The translations under genes were made by a program, and so were the position numbers. Below the pieces are notes generated by a model. The model saw only the letters and a list, made by a program, of their open reading frames with translations. It had not been told where the DNA came from and did no database searches. A DNA stretch of 64,000 nt from Ichthyophis bannanicus (Eukaryota; Chordata; Amphibia; Gymnophiona; Ichthyophiidae): contig CM066031.1 in NCBI GenBank assembly GCA_033557465.1, positions 172,329,043 to 172,393,042 on the forward strand. Reading direction: 5' to 3'. Shown in pieces: positions 52,556 to 64,000 of this stretch; positions within the stretch are counted from its first letter, which is position 1, and every line of letters begins with the position of its first letter.

Positions 52556-55500
52556 CAGGGGCGGCCCAAGGGGGGTGCAGGGCCATGTGCGGAGACTCGG
52601 TGCGGGGCCTCATTTGCATAAGGGGCCTCATTTGCATAAATATTTGCATAATGTTACCATACACTAACTTTTAGTAAACATGCCTCTTAATGAGTGTATG
52701 AATAAAGAAAGACTAAAAGACTTCTACATTACTATAATCCAGTGCCAACCGCCAGACACATTAGGAACTACTACAAACACTGCCCATTTAGAACCCATAG
52801 CAAACCCGCCATATCCTAACAGCACTACCAGGACTCACAAAGCACCATACCCTACCTATCAAAAGGCAACACTGCAAATATTAAACCAATACATTTCAGA
52901 GAACAACAATACATGACCTACTGGGGAAAGAGAACAAGTGGCAATGTCAAATAGGAATTACATAAACAGAATACCTCAGCTCAGTTACACATGCAGAACA
53001 TAGACCATCACCAAACAAGGAATCACAATTTAGAAACAGGAAGACAATAATTAAACTGGGAATCCCAAAAGCCAAACTTGGAATGTACAACACTGTAGAA
53101 ATAAAACTATACATTAATTTGCTCTTGTACTAAACAAAGCGCAGACGTTAATGATGCACATTTCCCAGAGCTGACATATTCCAATTAATAAATTCAAAAT
53201 AAAGAGATTATTTTTCTACCTTTTGTGCATTTTTTTTCAGCTGCAATTGCTCCAGTCACTTTCTTCTGGTTTCTTTGTGTCTTCCGCTAACTCTCCATCG
53301 TCTGCTGTCCATTTGTCTTTTCTTCTCTCTTCTAGTTTTTTTCCATTCTCTCTCTACATCTGCTTTAACATACTAATCTTTCTCCTTTTGCTCTTTCCTC
53401 ATTCCTATTTCATCTACTCAAATTTTACCCCTCCATTCTCAATCCCCACTTACTCTCCCAATATCCGGCCAATTGTAGATTTGTCTTCCCTCCCACACAA
53501 AATATTTTTTCCCTCTCCATTTCACTCTCCCAGCTCCATCCCATTCTAATCCTCCCCCAACATCAGCTCCATTCTAGTTCCAGTCCCACCCAGCATCCGC
53601 TCCCTTCTAGTCCCCGCATCAGCCCATTTCCAGTCCTAGCCCCCCATAAGCCCATTTCCAGTCCTATCCTAGACCCACCAGCAGCCTAGTTCCAGTCCTA
53701 GCTACCCATCTATTTCCAGTCCCATCCGAGTCCCTCCATCAGCTCATTTCCAATCCCAGCCCCCCATGAGCCCATCAGCCCATGTCAAATCCTAGCTCCC
53801 CTCCACTCAGCCCATTTCCAATCCAAGCCCCCCATGAGCCTACTTCCAATTCTAACCCCTTCATGAGTCCATTTCAATCCAAACCCCCACCACGTCCCAT
53901 TTCCAATCTTAGCACCCCCCAACAGCCAATTTCCAGTCCTATTCTAGCCCCTCCACTCAGCCCATTAACAGTCTTAGCCCCCCCAGCCCATTACCAGTCC
54001 TAACCCCCCATCAGCCCATTTCCATTCCTAGCCCCCCCATAGCCCATTGCTAGTCCTAACCCCCCCATCAGCCCATTACGTCCTAACCCCCATCACCCTA
54101 TTTCCAGGCCTAGCCCCCCATCAGCCTATTTCCAGTCTTAGCCCCCCATAGCCCATTACCAGTCCTAATCCCCATCAGCCCATTACCAGTCCTAACCCCT
54201 CCCATAGCCCATTATCAGTCCTAACCCCCATCAGCCCATTTCCAGTCTTAGCTCCCCCCATAACCCATTACCAGTCCTAAACCTCCCCATCAGCCCATTT
54301 CCAGTCTTAGCCCCCCCCCATAGCCAATTACCAGTCCTAACCCCCCCATCAGCCCATTTCCAGTCTTAGCCCCCCCCATAACCCATTACCAGTCCTAAAC
54401 CTCCCCATCAGCCCACTTCCAGGCTTAGCACCCCCCCATGGCCCATTACTAGTCCTGACCCTCCCCCATCAGCCCACTTCCAGTCTTAGCCCCCCCATAA
54501 CCCATTACCAGTCCTAAACCTCCCCATCAGCCCATTTCCAGTCTTAGCCCCCCCATTGCCAGTGCCAACTGCCAGACACATTAGGAACTACTACAAACAC
54601 TGCCCATTTAGAACCCATAGCAAACCCGCCGTATCCTAACTGCACTACCAGGACTCACAAAGCACCATACCCTACCTATCAAAAGGCAACACTGCAAATA
54701 TTAAACCAATACATTTCAGAGAACAATACATGACCTACTGGGGAAAGAGAACAAGTGGCAATGTCTAATAGGAATTACATAAACAGAATACCTCAGCTCA
54801 GTTACACATGCAGAACATAGACCATCACCAAACAAGGAATCACAATTTAGAAACAGGAAGGCAATAATTAAACTGGGAACCCCAAAAGCCAAACTTGGAA
54901 TGTACAACAACACTGTAGAAATAAAACTATAAATTAATTTCCTCTTGTACCAAACAAAGCGCAGACGTTAATGATGCACATTTCCCAGAGCTTTCATATT
55001 CCAGGTAATAAATTCAAAATAAAGAGATATCTTTCTACCTTTTGTGCATTTTTTTTCAGTTGCAATTGCTCCAGCCACTTTCTTCTGGTTTCTTCATGTT
55101 TTCTGCTAACTCTCCATCATCTGCTGCCCATTTCTCCTTTCTTCTCTTTTCTAGTTTTTTTTCCATTCTCTCTCTTTACATCTGCTTTAACATACTAATC
55201 TTTCTCCTTTTGCTCTTTCCTCATTCCTATTTCATCCACTCAAATTTTACCCCTCCATCCTCAATCCCCACTTACTCTCCCAATACCCGGCCAATTGTAG
55301 ATTTTTTATCCCTCCCACACAAAATATTTTTCCCCACTCCATTTTACTCTCCCAGCCCCATCCCATTCTAATCCTCCCCCAACATCAGCTCCCTTCTAGT
55401 TCCAGCCTCACCCAGTATCCATTCCCTTCTAGTCCCTGCATCAGCCCATTTCCAGTCCTAGCCCCCCATCAGCCCATTTCCAGTCCTAGCAACCCCCCAA

Positions 55501-56332
55501 ACCAATACCAGTCCTAGCCCCCCCATCAGCCCACTTCCAGTCCTAACCCCCCATCAGCCCACTTCCAGTCAGCCCCCCATAGCCCATTGCCAGTCCTAAC
55601 CCCCCCCATCAGCCCACAGCCCATTACCAGTCCTAACCCCATCAGCCCACCTCAAGTCCTAACCCCTCCCCATCAGCCCATTACCAGTCCTAACCCCCCC
55701 ATAGCCCATTACCAGTCCTAACCCGCCCATCAGCCCACCTCCAGTCTTAGCACCCCCCATGGCCCATTACCAGTCCTAACCCCCCCCCATAAGACAACTT
55801 CCAGTCTTAGCACCCCCCATGGCCCATTACTAGTCCTAACCCTCCCCTATCAGCCCACTTCCAGTCTTAACTCCCCCCCCCCCATGGCCCATTACTAGTC
55901 CTAACCCTCCCCTATCAGCCCACTTCCAGTCTTAGCCTCCCCCCCCCAGCCCATTACCAGTCCTAAATCCCCTTCCCCCCTATCTTCCCAAATTAAAAAA
56001 TAAAAAAACCCAGCTGCTTCTGCCACAGCAGCATCAAGAGTGCCGCCGCGGGCTGAAGGGAAATCCCCGGCGGGATTAACAGAGCCGCGAGAAAGGAAAC
56101 TCTCGCGGCTCTGAAAGAAGCCCGCGTTCGGGGATTCAACGCTAGCCTACGATGCAGGGAGGCTCTGCCGGGCAGGGGGAGCCCTGCGGTGGCACTCTTG
56201 ATGCTGCCGCGGAAGAAGCAGCTGGTTTTTTTTTAAACTTGGGATGAAGAAAAATGTTTTTTGCTCGGGGCCCCCTGAAACGCGGGGCCCTGTGCAAAAA
56301 AACATTCTTGCTCAATGGACGGGCCGGCCCTG
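52556..56332. mobile_element. hAT-type transposon, copy 2, with a 1.8 kb internal duplication
   Basis: The ends CAGGGGCGGCCCAAGG and GACGGGCCGGCCCTG are flanked by TATATATC at 52,548-52,555 and 56,333-56,340 (8 of 8). It encodes no transposase. Internally the block starting CCAGTGCCAACCGCCAGACA (52,740) starts again at about 54,557, a tandem duplication of about 1.82 kb containing the AT-rich part, CT-rich part and minisatellite. Copy 1 has only one such unit. Confidence 0.9.
53590..54550. repeat. minisatellite in hAT copy 2, first block
   Basis: Degenerate units CAGCCCATTTCCAGTCCTAG + CCCCCAT and CCCATTACCAGTCCTAA + CCCCC alternate. A second block is at about 55,430-55,960. The minus strand is G-rich with repeated G3-G7 runs. 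Confidence 0.8.
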
Positions 56333-56363
56333 TATATATCAACCCTATAGTCAATGCCTCACC

Positions 56364-56390
56364 CCTGAAGAAGTATCAAACGAAACACGG
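56364..56390 (+). ncRNA. hammerhead-ribozyme-like motif, right end
   Basis: Identical 27-base core to the motif at 51,639-51,664 but in the opposite orientation (CTGAAGA ... GAAAC). See that entry for the uncertainty. Confidence 0.4.
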
Positions 56391-56629
56391 CCTGTGTTGG
56401 GTTCGGCCCCCTTTTATTACATAAGGACCAATAAAGGTTGTATGTTCCAAATACTGCCCACGTCTTTGTACTGTTTTCTGGTGTTTTATCCAGCATTTTC
56501 CATTTTCCTCCCCCTGCTTTAATTTCCCTGAGTGACTAACCCCTCCCCATCTCCTCTTGAGTTTTGCTTAACCCCCCTCTTCCTGTTTTTGTTTCCCACC
56601 TGTGCTGATTTCTCTCAGCCAGAGTATGG

Positions 56630-56795
56630 AGAAGCTGGTTATCTGCTTTGCTGCCAGCTTGTGAGTCCTGTGTGTCCATTGATACATTTCTTTCATCATT
56701 GTTTATTTATTTGTACCATTGTTAGTGTGCTATTTATTTATCTGTAAGCTTGTTCAGTTTTCTCCATTCCTACCTGTTTCCTACATAGCCTCATA
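56630..56795 (+). repeat. direct repeat, copy A'
   Basis: Same orientation and order as 51,230-51,430. It may be the 5' UTR of the LINE that follows. Confidence 0.65.
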
Positions 56796-56879
56796 ACTTT
56801 TATCCCTCCCTCCCACCTCTGTACCCACCCACCCCATGGCATTCAGTCTCTTATAGCCATCTTCTGCTCATTACCACAG

Positions 56880-59800
56880 TTATTCACAGGTGCACCTAAT
56901 CCCCTGTGATCTCTCTCTCCCACCTATCCTTATTTCTTCTGACCTCTGCTCGCCTCTCCACCTCTCTCTTCTATGGTTCCTCATCACTTTCTCTTCCTAT
57001 TCCTCATACTCCCTAATTGTCTCCCCTCCTACCAACACCTTCAATCCTCCCCTCCTTATCTCCCATTTACCATCCTCCCTTCCTCCACCATCCTGTCATC
57101 AGCTCTTGAGCTTCACCACTGTATCCCTCTCATTCAGCCATCTCCTCTCTCTAAAACAACCTCACCCTTGTTACCACCATGTTGTCTCCTCTCTGCCCCA
57201 TACTCTTCTACTCCTTCTCCTTATCTCATCCGAAGACGTCAACCCTAGCTCTAGCCCCCCTAGACTTTTGTCACACCCCCAGAACAGATCTTCATGCAAC
57301 ACCTCAAATCTTATTCACATCCGTCTCCTTTCCCGTTCCTCTCTCCCTTTCTCATGTGCCTTATGGAACATACACTCCATCTCAAATAACTTGCCTTCAC
57401 TCATGATCTCTTTATCTTTAATGATCTCCATTTTCTTGCTCTAACTGAGACCTGGTTCCTCCCAGAAGACTCCACGCCAGTCGCTGCTCTCTGTCATGGC
57501 GGATATCAGGTTTCCCACATGCCTCATCCCACTGGCTGTGGTGGTGGTGTTGGGCTTCTACTCTCTCCTTCCTACCAATTTCAACCCTTCCTGCTGCCTC
57601 AGTCGCACTCCTTTCCCTTCTTTGAAGTCCACTCCATCCATCTTTTTACTCTACTACCTCTCTGTTTAGCTGTTATTTATTGACCTCACTGACTTTGACT
57701 TGTGGCTTTCCTTCTTTCTGGATCCCTCTTCTCCCTCTTATTCTCAGGGATTTTAACATCCATGTTGACAACCCATCTGACCCTTATGCTTTAAAGCTCC
57801 TTTCTTTTACCTCTTCATTCGACCTCCAGCTTTGTTCTATGCCTCCACTGATCAGGATGGCTATTGCCTTGAACCTGTAATTGCTTACCCTCAAACTTCT
57901 GTACCTCAGTTCTTCCCTTATCAGACCATCACCTGCTAAGCTTCACTCTTCATCACCAACTGCCTCAATCTCGCCCTGTCTCCTCCATCTTCTTTAGAAA
58001 TCTTCATGCTATTGACCCTTTGACTCTCTCCTCCACTGTCTCATCACCTCTTTCCTCCACTATATTAATTAAGTCTGTTGATGAGGCAGTAGCTTCCTAT
58101 AATGCTGCACTCTCCTCTGCTCTGGATGCTCTTGCTCTGCCCATGCCATGTCCTGTGAGGCGTACTATACCTCAACCTAGGCTGTCTTCCACTATCCACT
58201 ATCTACGTTCCTGTGCCCATTCAGCTGAGAGCACTTGGCTCAAATCCCGCACCCTTGTGGACTTTCTACACTTCAAATTCAGCCTTGTCTCTTTCCAATC
58301 TGCCATAGCACTTGCCAAACAAGACTATTATGCACATCTGACTAACTCTCTTTCCTCTGACCCTCGCCATCTCTTTACAACTCTCAATTCTCTCCTCAAG
58401 GTGCCTCCGCCTCCGGCCCCTCCTTCCCTTTCTTCCCGAACCCTGGCTGACTATTTCGAGACACATCTCCTTCACTGTTGTCCCTTCCATCTCTCATATT
58501 CTCAACCTATCGCTCTCTACTGCAACTGTCCCTGCAGCCTTCAAGCATGCTGTGGTTACATCTCTCCTCAAGAAACCATCACTAGGACCTATCTGCCCTT
58601 CTAACTATCGACCCATCTCCCTCCTCCCCTTCATTTCTAAACTACTTGAATGTGTGGTTCACCACTGTTGCATCAACTTTCTCTCCTCTCAAGCCCTCCT
58701 CGATCCTTTACAATCTGGCTTTCATCCTTTATATTCTTCTGAAATGGCTCTTGCCAAAGTCTCCAGTGACTTGTTCCTAGCAAACTCCAAAGGCCTGTAA
58801 GGGTACATTATTCCTTTCCCAGCACCTTTTATCACTAACCCTTGGGACGTCTGTCTGGGTCGAGGAATCATCTTACCTTCTTTGTCTGGAATCCAGGGGA
58901 ACAAACACACACACACTTGCACATAAGTGGTATGCAGTTTATTCCATAGGGTGGAGGGATTGTCCGTATTTTATACATTATCAGAAACATATTCATACGT
59001 CATCCACCCATCTCCTGGGGCCCACTATAGCTTATCAGTAACTATGCAAATACGAGTCATCTCTGAGTAGAACAATCAATTTAGCTTAGCACAGCACATT
59101 CCTTTTCCATATATAGACATATACAGGATTGCCATCTTCCCTCTTCCGGGCCCCTCTTACAGGCCTCGAATCCTTCTGTATGTACACTTAAACTAAACCT
59201 TATTATCCCCTATCAAGGCCTGTACTCAATTCTCATCCTTCTTGACCTTTCTGTTGCTTTTGACACTGTTAACCACAACCTTCTCCTCAATACATTGTCC
59301 TTGCTTGGTTTTAAGGGCTCTGTGCTATCCTGGTTCTCTTCTTTAGTGTTTGTTCTGGTGGATCATCCTCTATTGCTATCCCACTCTCAGTTGGTGCACT
59401 GATCTCTTCCTGTGGCTTTCAGTACCATCTTTATGCTGATGACTCCCAGATCTACCTCTCTACACCTGAAATCTCTCCAGCAATCCAGGCCCGGATCTCT
59501 GCCTGCCTTTCTGATATTGCTGCTTGGATGTCTCATCACCTCTTGAAATTGAATATGATCAAAACTGAGCTTCTTATTTTCCCCCTAAACCCTCCTCTCC
59601 CCTTCCTTCTTTCTCATTCTCTGTGGATAACTCTCTACTCCTCCCTATTTCCTCGGCTCTCAACCTTGGGTCATCTTTGACTTCTCTCTCTCTCCTCCAC
59701 ACACATCCATCTGATTGCTAAAACTTGCCATTTCTTTCTCTATAACATCAACAAAATCCACCCATTCCTTTTTGAACAGACTACTAAGACACTTATCCAC

Positions 59801-60466
59801 TCTTTAGTCACCTCCCATTTAGACTATTGTAACCTACTCCTTGCTGGTTTCCCTCTGAATCGTCTATCTCCCCTTCAATCTGTTCAGCACTCTGCTGCAC
59901 GGCTAATCTTCTGTCAGCCTCATCATGCTCATATTACCCCTCTTTTCAAGTCACTTCATTGACTCCCTAGCCGTTTCCGCATCCAGTTCTCCTGCTGACC
60001 TATAAGTGCATTCACTCTGCAGCTCTTCACTACCTTTCATCTCTTATCTCTCCCTACACCCCTCCTCGGGTACTTTGCTTTTCTGGCAAATCACTTCTAT
60101 TTGTGCCCTTCTCTTCTATTGCTAATTCCAGACTTTGCTCCTTTCACTTTGCTGCTCTTTATGCCTGAAACAAACTACCTGTGTCTGTATGTTAGGCATC
60201 TTCTCTGGCCCTTTTCAAATCCAGGCTGACAACTCACCTCTTCGCTGCCGCTTTCGGATCTTGACTCACCTGGTGTCCTTTGTGTTTCCTTACCATTCCC
60301 CCTAGATATACCCTGTGTCTACAGCTACTGTGTTGTCCGTCTTGACTAGATTGTAAGCTCTGATGAGCAGGGACTGTCTTTTACATGTGTCTGTGCAGTG
60401 CGGCGTACGCCTTGTAGCGCTATACAAATGCTGAGTGGTAGTAGTAGTAGTTGTTGTAGTAGTAGC
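56880..60466 (+). mobile_element. L2-like LINE, second type, near full length but decayed
   Basis: Endonuclease: SCALWNIHSISN-type start (about 57,355), LTETWFLPEDSTP (about 57,440), GCGGGVGLLLSPSYQF (about 57,537), DFNIHVDNPSD (about 57,750) and a SDHH-type motif (about 57,925). RT: SNYRPISLLPFISKLLE (about 58,600), a [15 protein letters not shown] box (about 59,240), YHLYADDSQIYLS (about 59,425) and LLKLNMIKTELL (about 59,545), then a HYxP..FKSLH-type motif near 59,940. The 3' end has ATTGTAAGCTCTGATGAGCA and a (GTA/TAG)n tail (about 60,437-60,466). Several stops and shifts; a solo LTR interrupts RT. Confidence 0.85.
58796..59215 (-). repeat. solo LTR inside the LINE, 5-bp TSD
   Basis: TG...CA ends with AGGCC duplicated at 58,791-58,795 and 59,216-59,220; the LINE reading continues directly across. 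On the minus strand a TATA-type TATAAAAT (about 58,970) and AATAAA (about 58,940) are in the right order. 420 bp. No relation to the provirus LTR is apparent. Confidence 0.8.
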
Positions 60467-61330
60467 TACAGATACTTATGTACACTCTGTTCATAGACAT
60501 AAATATACACAACATACCATACTCCTCCCCTACAGCCTCATTTATTCAACCACCCACATATCCCCAGCCACCCTTGATAGACTGTTTACTATGTTTCTTT
60601 TCACCAAGCTCCCTTCATAGTCATGCCTGAGTCTGAGCTGAGGAAGGGGAAATGTGCCATTGTGTCACACTTTACAAAGGGATCCACAAAAGTTTGTTTG
60701 AAGGACCACATAGAGCATTTCAAATTATAGAGTATATCGGAAGGTGGTGGGGTCACCCCTGGAGAAGAGTTTGCTGAGGGAAAAGAGAAGGTGGATCATA
60801 TATTGCCTTTTGAGTAATTTCAGAATCGGGCTCAAGGATCGCCTGGCATGCCCCGTCTGCCTCTGGGAATGTCCTCCCTGCAGGCGCCCCATAGAATTGC
60901 AGTTACAGCCCTAAAGATTCCTGCTACTCAACCCGTGGCTGGCCTCTTGCAGCCTGGATCGGGTGGCAGGGACTCCCTGCACCTGGTCCCGACCCCGATG
61001 GTGACTCCCCGGGCTCAATCGGGCAAAAAGTGCTATTTAAACCACCTCTGAGGTGGTTTAAACTGCACATCCCAGCAGGCCCGGCAACACCTACAGGGCC
61101 ATGACCAAAATTGGTCCTGTACATGCTGCTGGGCAGCCCGCCCCTGATCCTGTCCCTTCCCGGCTCTCCCCATCCTGAAGAACAGGATGTATAGGGAGAG
61201 CTGGTGCTGGAATAGGGTTAGCGCGGATTGTGGGGTTGCACGTCCAGGTGGAACGTACAGCCCTTCAACCCACATTTGAGAATTAGGGCCTTAGTCTCTC
61301 TGCTATGGCCTTGTTCTCCCTTAGCGCCCC
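60467..61330. other. no gene; palindrome near 61,037
   Basis: Contains TTTAAACCACCTCTGAGGTGG with its mirrored continuation (about 61,034-61,062), sharing its core with the palindrome near 39,307. No ORF with a recognisable domain. Confidence 0.4.
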
Positions 61331-61334
61331 TATT

Positions 61335-62640
61335 ATCCCTCTGTCATCCAGTGGTCCAACTGACTCTCTCACAGTTTTTTGCTACAAATGTACTTGAAAA
61401 AGGTTTTATTATGTGTTTTTGCTTCCACGGTAAGCTTTTTTTTTCAAATTCTCTTTTTGCCTGCCTTATTAATGCCTTGCATCCAATGTTCCCTCTAATT
61501 TTCTGTAGGCTGTGTGCACATAAATTATCAACTGTATGCAGCTTTTGAAGGAAGGTTAAAGTTTTGTGCGCCACATAACGACACTCGGAGTTATATACTT
61601 TAAAATTTGAATACACGTCAGAATACAGTATGTACACCACATTGATTTTTAATAAAATTAAATGAAAATAGACAATTACTAAATGAAGCGGGAAATTTCT
61701 AGTAATTACAATCATAACTTTTTAAATTTTAAAACGTTTGTGTTGTTTTCTATCAGAATCAGAGCCGTAATTTTTGTGCGCTCTGTTGTAAAGTATGTGC
61801 GCTCGCTTGGCGAGGTGTGTGCGCGCGCACACGCGCACAGCTTAGAGGGAACAGTGCTTGCATCTAACTTCCAGTGCTTATGTTATTTCCAGTTTTCGTC
61901 ATTTAGCTCCTTTTTCCATTTCTTAAAAGATGCTTTTTTGGCTACAGCAGCCTCTCTAACCTCACCTTTAAACCATGCTGGCAGTTTTTTGGACTTCCTT
62001 CCACTTTTCTTAAAGCGTGGAATACATCTGGTCTGGGCTTTTAAGATTGTATTTTTAAACAACACCCATGCTTGATGTAAATCTTTAACCTTTGCAGCTG
62101 CTCCTTTTAGTTTTTGTTAACTATTTTCCTCACTTTATCATAGTCTCCCTTTTGAAAGTTAAAAGGTAGTACTGTGGATTTCCTTGCCGTCCTTCCTCCA
62201 TTTATTAAATCAAACATGATCATGCTATGATCATTATTACCAACTGGCCCCAAAACCCTTATCTCTTGCACCAGATCCTGTGTTCTACTAAGGACTAAGT
62301 CCAACATAGCTTCCCCTCTTTTTGCTTCATCAACTAGCTGCTCCAAAAAAACAGTCATTTATTTCATCTAGAAACTTTATCTCTCTAGCATGTCCTGCTA
62401 TGACATTGATCGAGTTGATACCGGGGTAATTGAAATCACCCATTTTTACTGTGTTGTAACTTTTGTTAGCTTCCCTTATTTCTTTCAGCATTTCATCATC
62501 ATCAGAAAGAAAAAGGTGCCTAAACACCTTAAGAAAAGTAGGGGGTAAAAAAGGGGTGAGGTCATACCTTCCCCCCCTCCCCCAGATCCTATGTAGGTAG
62601 AAAGTCACCCGTTCTGCTTCAGTGTCACTACTCCTATAAA
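61335..62640 (-). mobile_element. CR1 LINE, endonuclease and linker region, minus strand
   Basis: The minus strand encodes the endonuclease end (VKMGDFNYPGINS, about 62,430; EAMLDLVLSRTQDLVQE, about 62,300; VGNNDHSMIMFDL, about 62,240) and the linker (SKKLPAWFKGEVREA, about 61,990; KASFKKWKKELNDENWK, about 61,900), then the start of the RT linker (ALIRQAKREFEKK, about 61,480-61,450). Frameshifts are present. It is the 5' complement to the truncated CR1 copies elsewhere in the window. Confidence 0.85.
61484..61856. mobile_element. hAT-like MITE, 373 bp, perfect 8-bp TSD, in CR1
   Basis: The ends CAATGTTCCCTCTAA and CACTGTTCCCTCTAA (inverse) are flanked by cttgcatc at 61,476-61,483 and 61,857-61,864 (8 of 8). 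A GCGCGCACACGCGCAC stretch lies near the right end. The CR1 sequence is continuous when it is removed. Confidence 0.85.
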
Positions 62641-63058
62641 GAGAACCTGCCTCAGGGCCACTTACCCTCAGAATAGGTGCCTACCCCATAGACTCAGCAT
62701 CTCCCCAGACTACTGCTGGTCTAGAACGTACTCATTTTCTGACTCCCCTCAGAAACAGAGACAGGAATTAGTCAAATGTAAACCTCCCTCTTCAACCTGA
62801 AGGATCGTTAAGTATATAACATAGAATGGGGGGGGGGACAGCTAATTTGGAACAGAATTAACATATCCAATAAAAAACATTATCAAGGAGAGGCAGCAGT
62901 GTCCATAGATTTATGTTGGGCATCATCAGTATCATCTTCTGATTGCCTCCTTGACCTGGGAATGTTTTGTCACTTTGGTGTTGATACTTCCCAGTCTGGT
63001 ACAGCACTCCTTAGACATGAGCTCTGGCTTCCCTCATTTTGAACAGAGTCCAGGAAAT
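62641..63058. other. no gene; probable L1 spacer
   Basis: A G run at about 62,828-62,837. The part next to 63,058 is probably the sequence downstream of the L1 ORF1, but no ORF2 start is recognisable. Confidence 0.35.
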
Positions 63059-63850
63059 TCATCTAAGCTGAGAGTTTGGAAATTCTATGCTCTGTGTTGT
63101 TCCACTCAAAGATAAGGCCAAATGGAAACCCCCATCTGCACCTAATGGATTTACTTTGTAAGAACTGCTTGAGGGGTTTAAAGCTTCGTCTCCTCTCCAA
63201 GATGTATTGGGATAAATCCTGGTATATTTGAATCTCTTGATCATGAAGCAAATCGCTTGCTTGCTGTGCAGACTCTTCATGAGAGCAACTTTATCCTCAA
63301 AGTCAAAGAAACATGCAATTATTGGATGAGGTCTAGTATCCCCTCCAGCGTGGGATCCACCGCCCCAATGTGCCTGCTCCAGTTTAACTGGGTTAGCCCT
63401 CTCTGGGATGCAAAAGGAGAAGAGGTCTTCTACCAACTGTGTGGTGTTCTCCTGCCCACCACAGGCCAGTGATACAAATGTTGTTTCTGCGCTATTTTCA
63501 AGGTCGTCATGACACTCTTTAAGATTATGGGCTAGATGATCCAGCTTCTGGATTTGAGATTGGAAGAGCGCGGTAGCGTCGATTTGTTCTCCAATATTTA
63601 TTTCATTCTGCGTCATCCGGTCCTCCAACCCTTTCATCTCAGAGCAGAGATCAGATATTGCCTTGGAGAAACCTAAGCGGAATGACTGGAGCTCTTGAAG
63701 AATTTCTAGAAGGTCTGCTTTAGTGGCAGGTAGTGTTGTCGACATATCCGAATTAGAGATCTGACTGGGAGGAGACGCTATGTCTTTAGCAGGGACTTTG
63801 ACCTCATGCCTCATGACGTTCAGCTTTTTGTGAGAACTTGGAAAGGGCAT
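63059..63850 (-). pseudogene. L1/Tx1-type ORF1 protein, frameshifted
   Basis: The minus strand gives a 263-codon frame with a polar N-terminus, a coiled-coil-like stretch (about 63,710-63,500: LLEILQELQSFRLGFSKAIS, MKGLEDRMTQ), an RRM-like middle (PHPIIACFFDFEDKVALMKS, about 63,290) and then a shift near 63,240-63,260; the natural continuation is in the overlapping frame 63,063-63,251 (QIYQDLSQYILERRRSF, RCRWGFPFGLIFEW), which is the L1 ORF1 C-terminal domain. This protein binds LINE RNA as a trimer (family knowledge). ORF2 is not present to the left, so the element is truncated or rearranged. Confidence 0.75.
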
Positions 63851-64000
63851 TAGTATATGTATTCTTGGAAACCATATTCATCTGGTTATCCCCCCTACTG
63901 CAGTGAAGTGGCACATATATTATAAAGGATGAAGTGTGTCACTGTCCCTGAAGTAAAATCAGAGTCCTGAGAGAGTAGATTGTGAGATGCACTTCCAGTT

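Larger units (their letters stand above)
51500..56500. mobile_element. Penelope-like element with inverted ends, split by hAT copy 2
   Basis: About 130 bp at 51,545-51,675 is the inverse of 56,348-56,475 (shared CCTGAAGAAGTATCAAACGA, then AACACGGCC, and TTTTATTACATAAGGACCAA). Between them lies about 0.9 kb of AT-rich sequence (51,680-52,547) and then the hAT element. Inverted pLTR-like ends and a nearby Penelope-type RT fragment make this family likely. Confidence 0.5.

Noticed and set aside
53223..54003. Ser/Pro-rich ORFs in the CT-rich and minisatellite parts of hAT copy 2
   Set aside because: They follow low-complexity DNA, differ between copies and contain no domain.
56890..57444. A 184-codon Ser/Leu-rich ORF as a host gene
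   Set aside because: Its end runs into the LINE endonuclease start and the rest is CT-rich 5' UTR-like sequence.
58796..59161. LTR boundaries TGTAAG...CTTACA with a 4-bp GGCC duplication
   Set aside because: The LINE reading shows the true right junction about 54 bp further on, with a 5-bp AGGCC duplication; the first choice was a chance inverted pair.

Overview
This window looks like nuclear DNA from a large, repeat-rich vertebrate genome. Amphibian is my best guess, and a caecilian is plausible from the mix of CR1-, L2-, RTE- and L1-type LINEs, DIRS, Penelope-like, hAT and Harbinger elements, but no host gene fixes the species. I found no convincing host protein-coding gene, no true tRNA or rRNA gene and no CRISPR array. 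Nearly everything is transposable elements inserted into one another, and many insertions can be ordered from target-site duplications (TSDs) read directly.

Layout. 1-6.3 kb: a DIRS-type retrotransposon on the minus strand (RT runs off the left edge; gag is decayed), whose gag is split by a 3.3 kb transposon with Harbinger-like ends. 7-12.6 kb: two CR1 LINEs and a fold-back element. 12.6-13.7 kb: an L2-like LINE 3' part. 14.1-14.5 kb: a CpG-rich, apparently unique patch. 15.0-15.6 kb: an old solo LTR related to the provirus next door. 15.9-30.3 kb: one hAT-type element containing a complete gammaretrovirus-like provirus (16,026-26,092) and an L2-like LINE (26,341-28,804). 30.4-33.1 kb: an LTR-like segment, a fold-back element and an inverted RTE LINE. 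33.26-37.98 kb: a near full-length L2-like LINE with a four-copy 139-bp array at its 5' end. 38-46.7 kb: hAT MITEs, LINE tails, CR1 pieces and a third, diverged hAT copy. 46.7-49.8 kb: a HARBI1-like transposase relic split by CR1. 50.3-56.5 kb: a Penelope-like element with inverted ends carrying hammerhead-like motifs, split by a second hAT copy with a perfect 8-bp TSD. 56.9-60.5 kb: a second L2-like LINE type split by a solo LTR. 61.3-62.6 kb: CR1 endonuclease region split by a MITE. 63.06-63.85 kb: an L1-type ORF1.

The most notable items are the very young provirus (identical-length 669-bp LTRs with only three transitions by eye), its in-frame gag-UAG-pol layout and Gly-tRNA-like primer site, the 139-bp monomer array at a LINE 5' end, a 3' hairpin kept by compensating changes in seven L2-like LINE tails, and paired hammerhead-like motifs at Penelope-like ends. 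The provirus is disabled as read by one frameshift in gag, one stop in RNase H and one frameshift in env.
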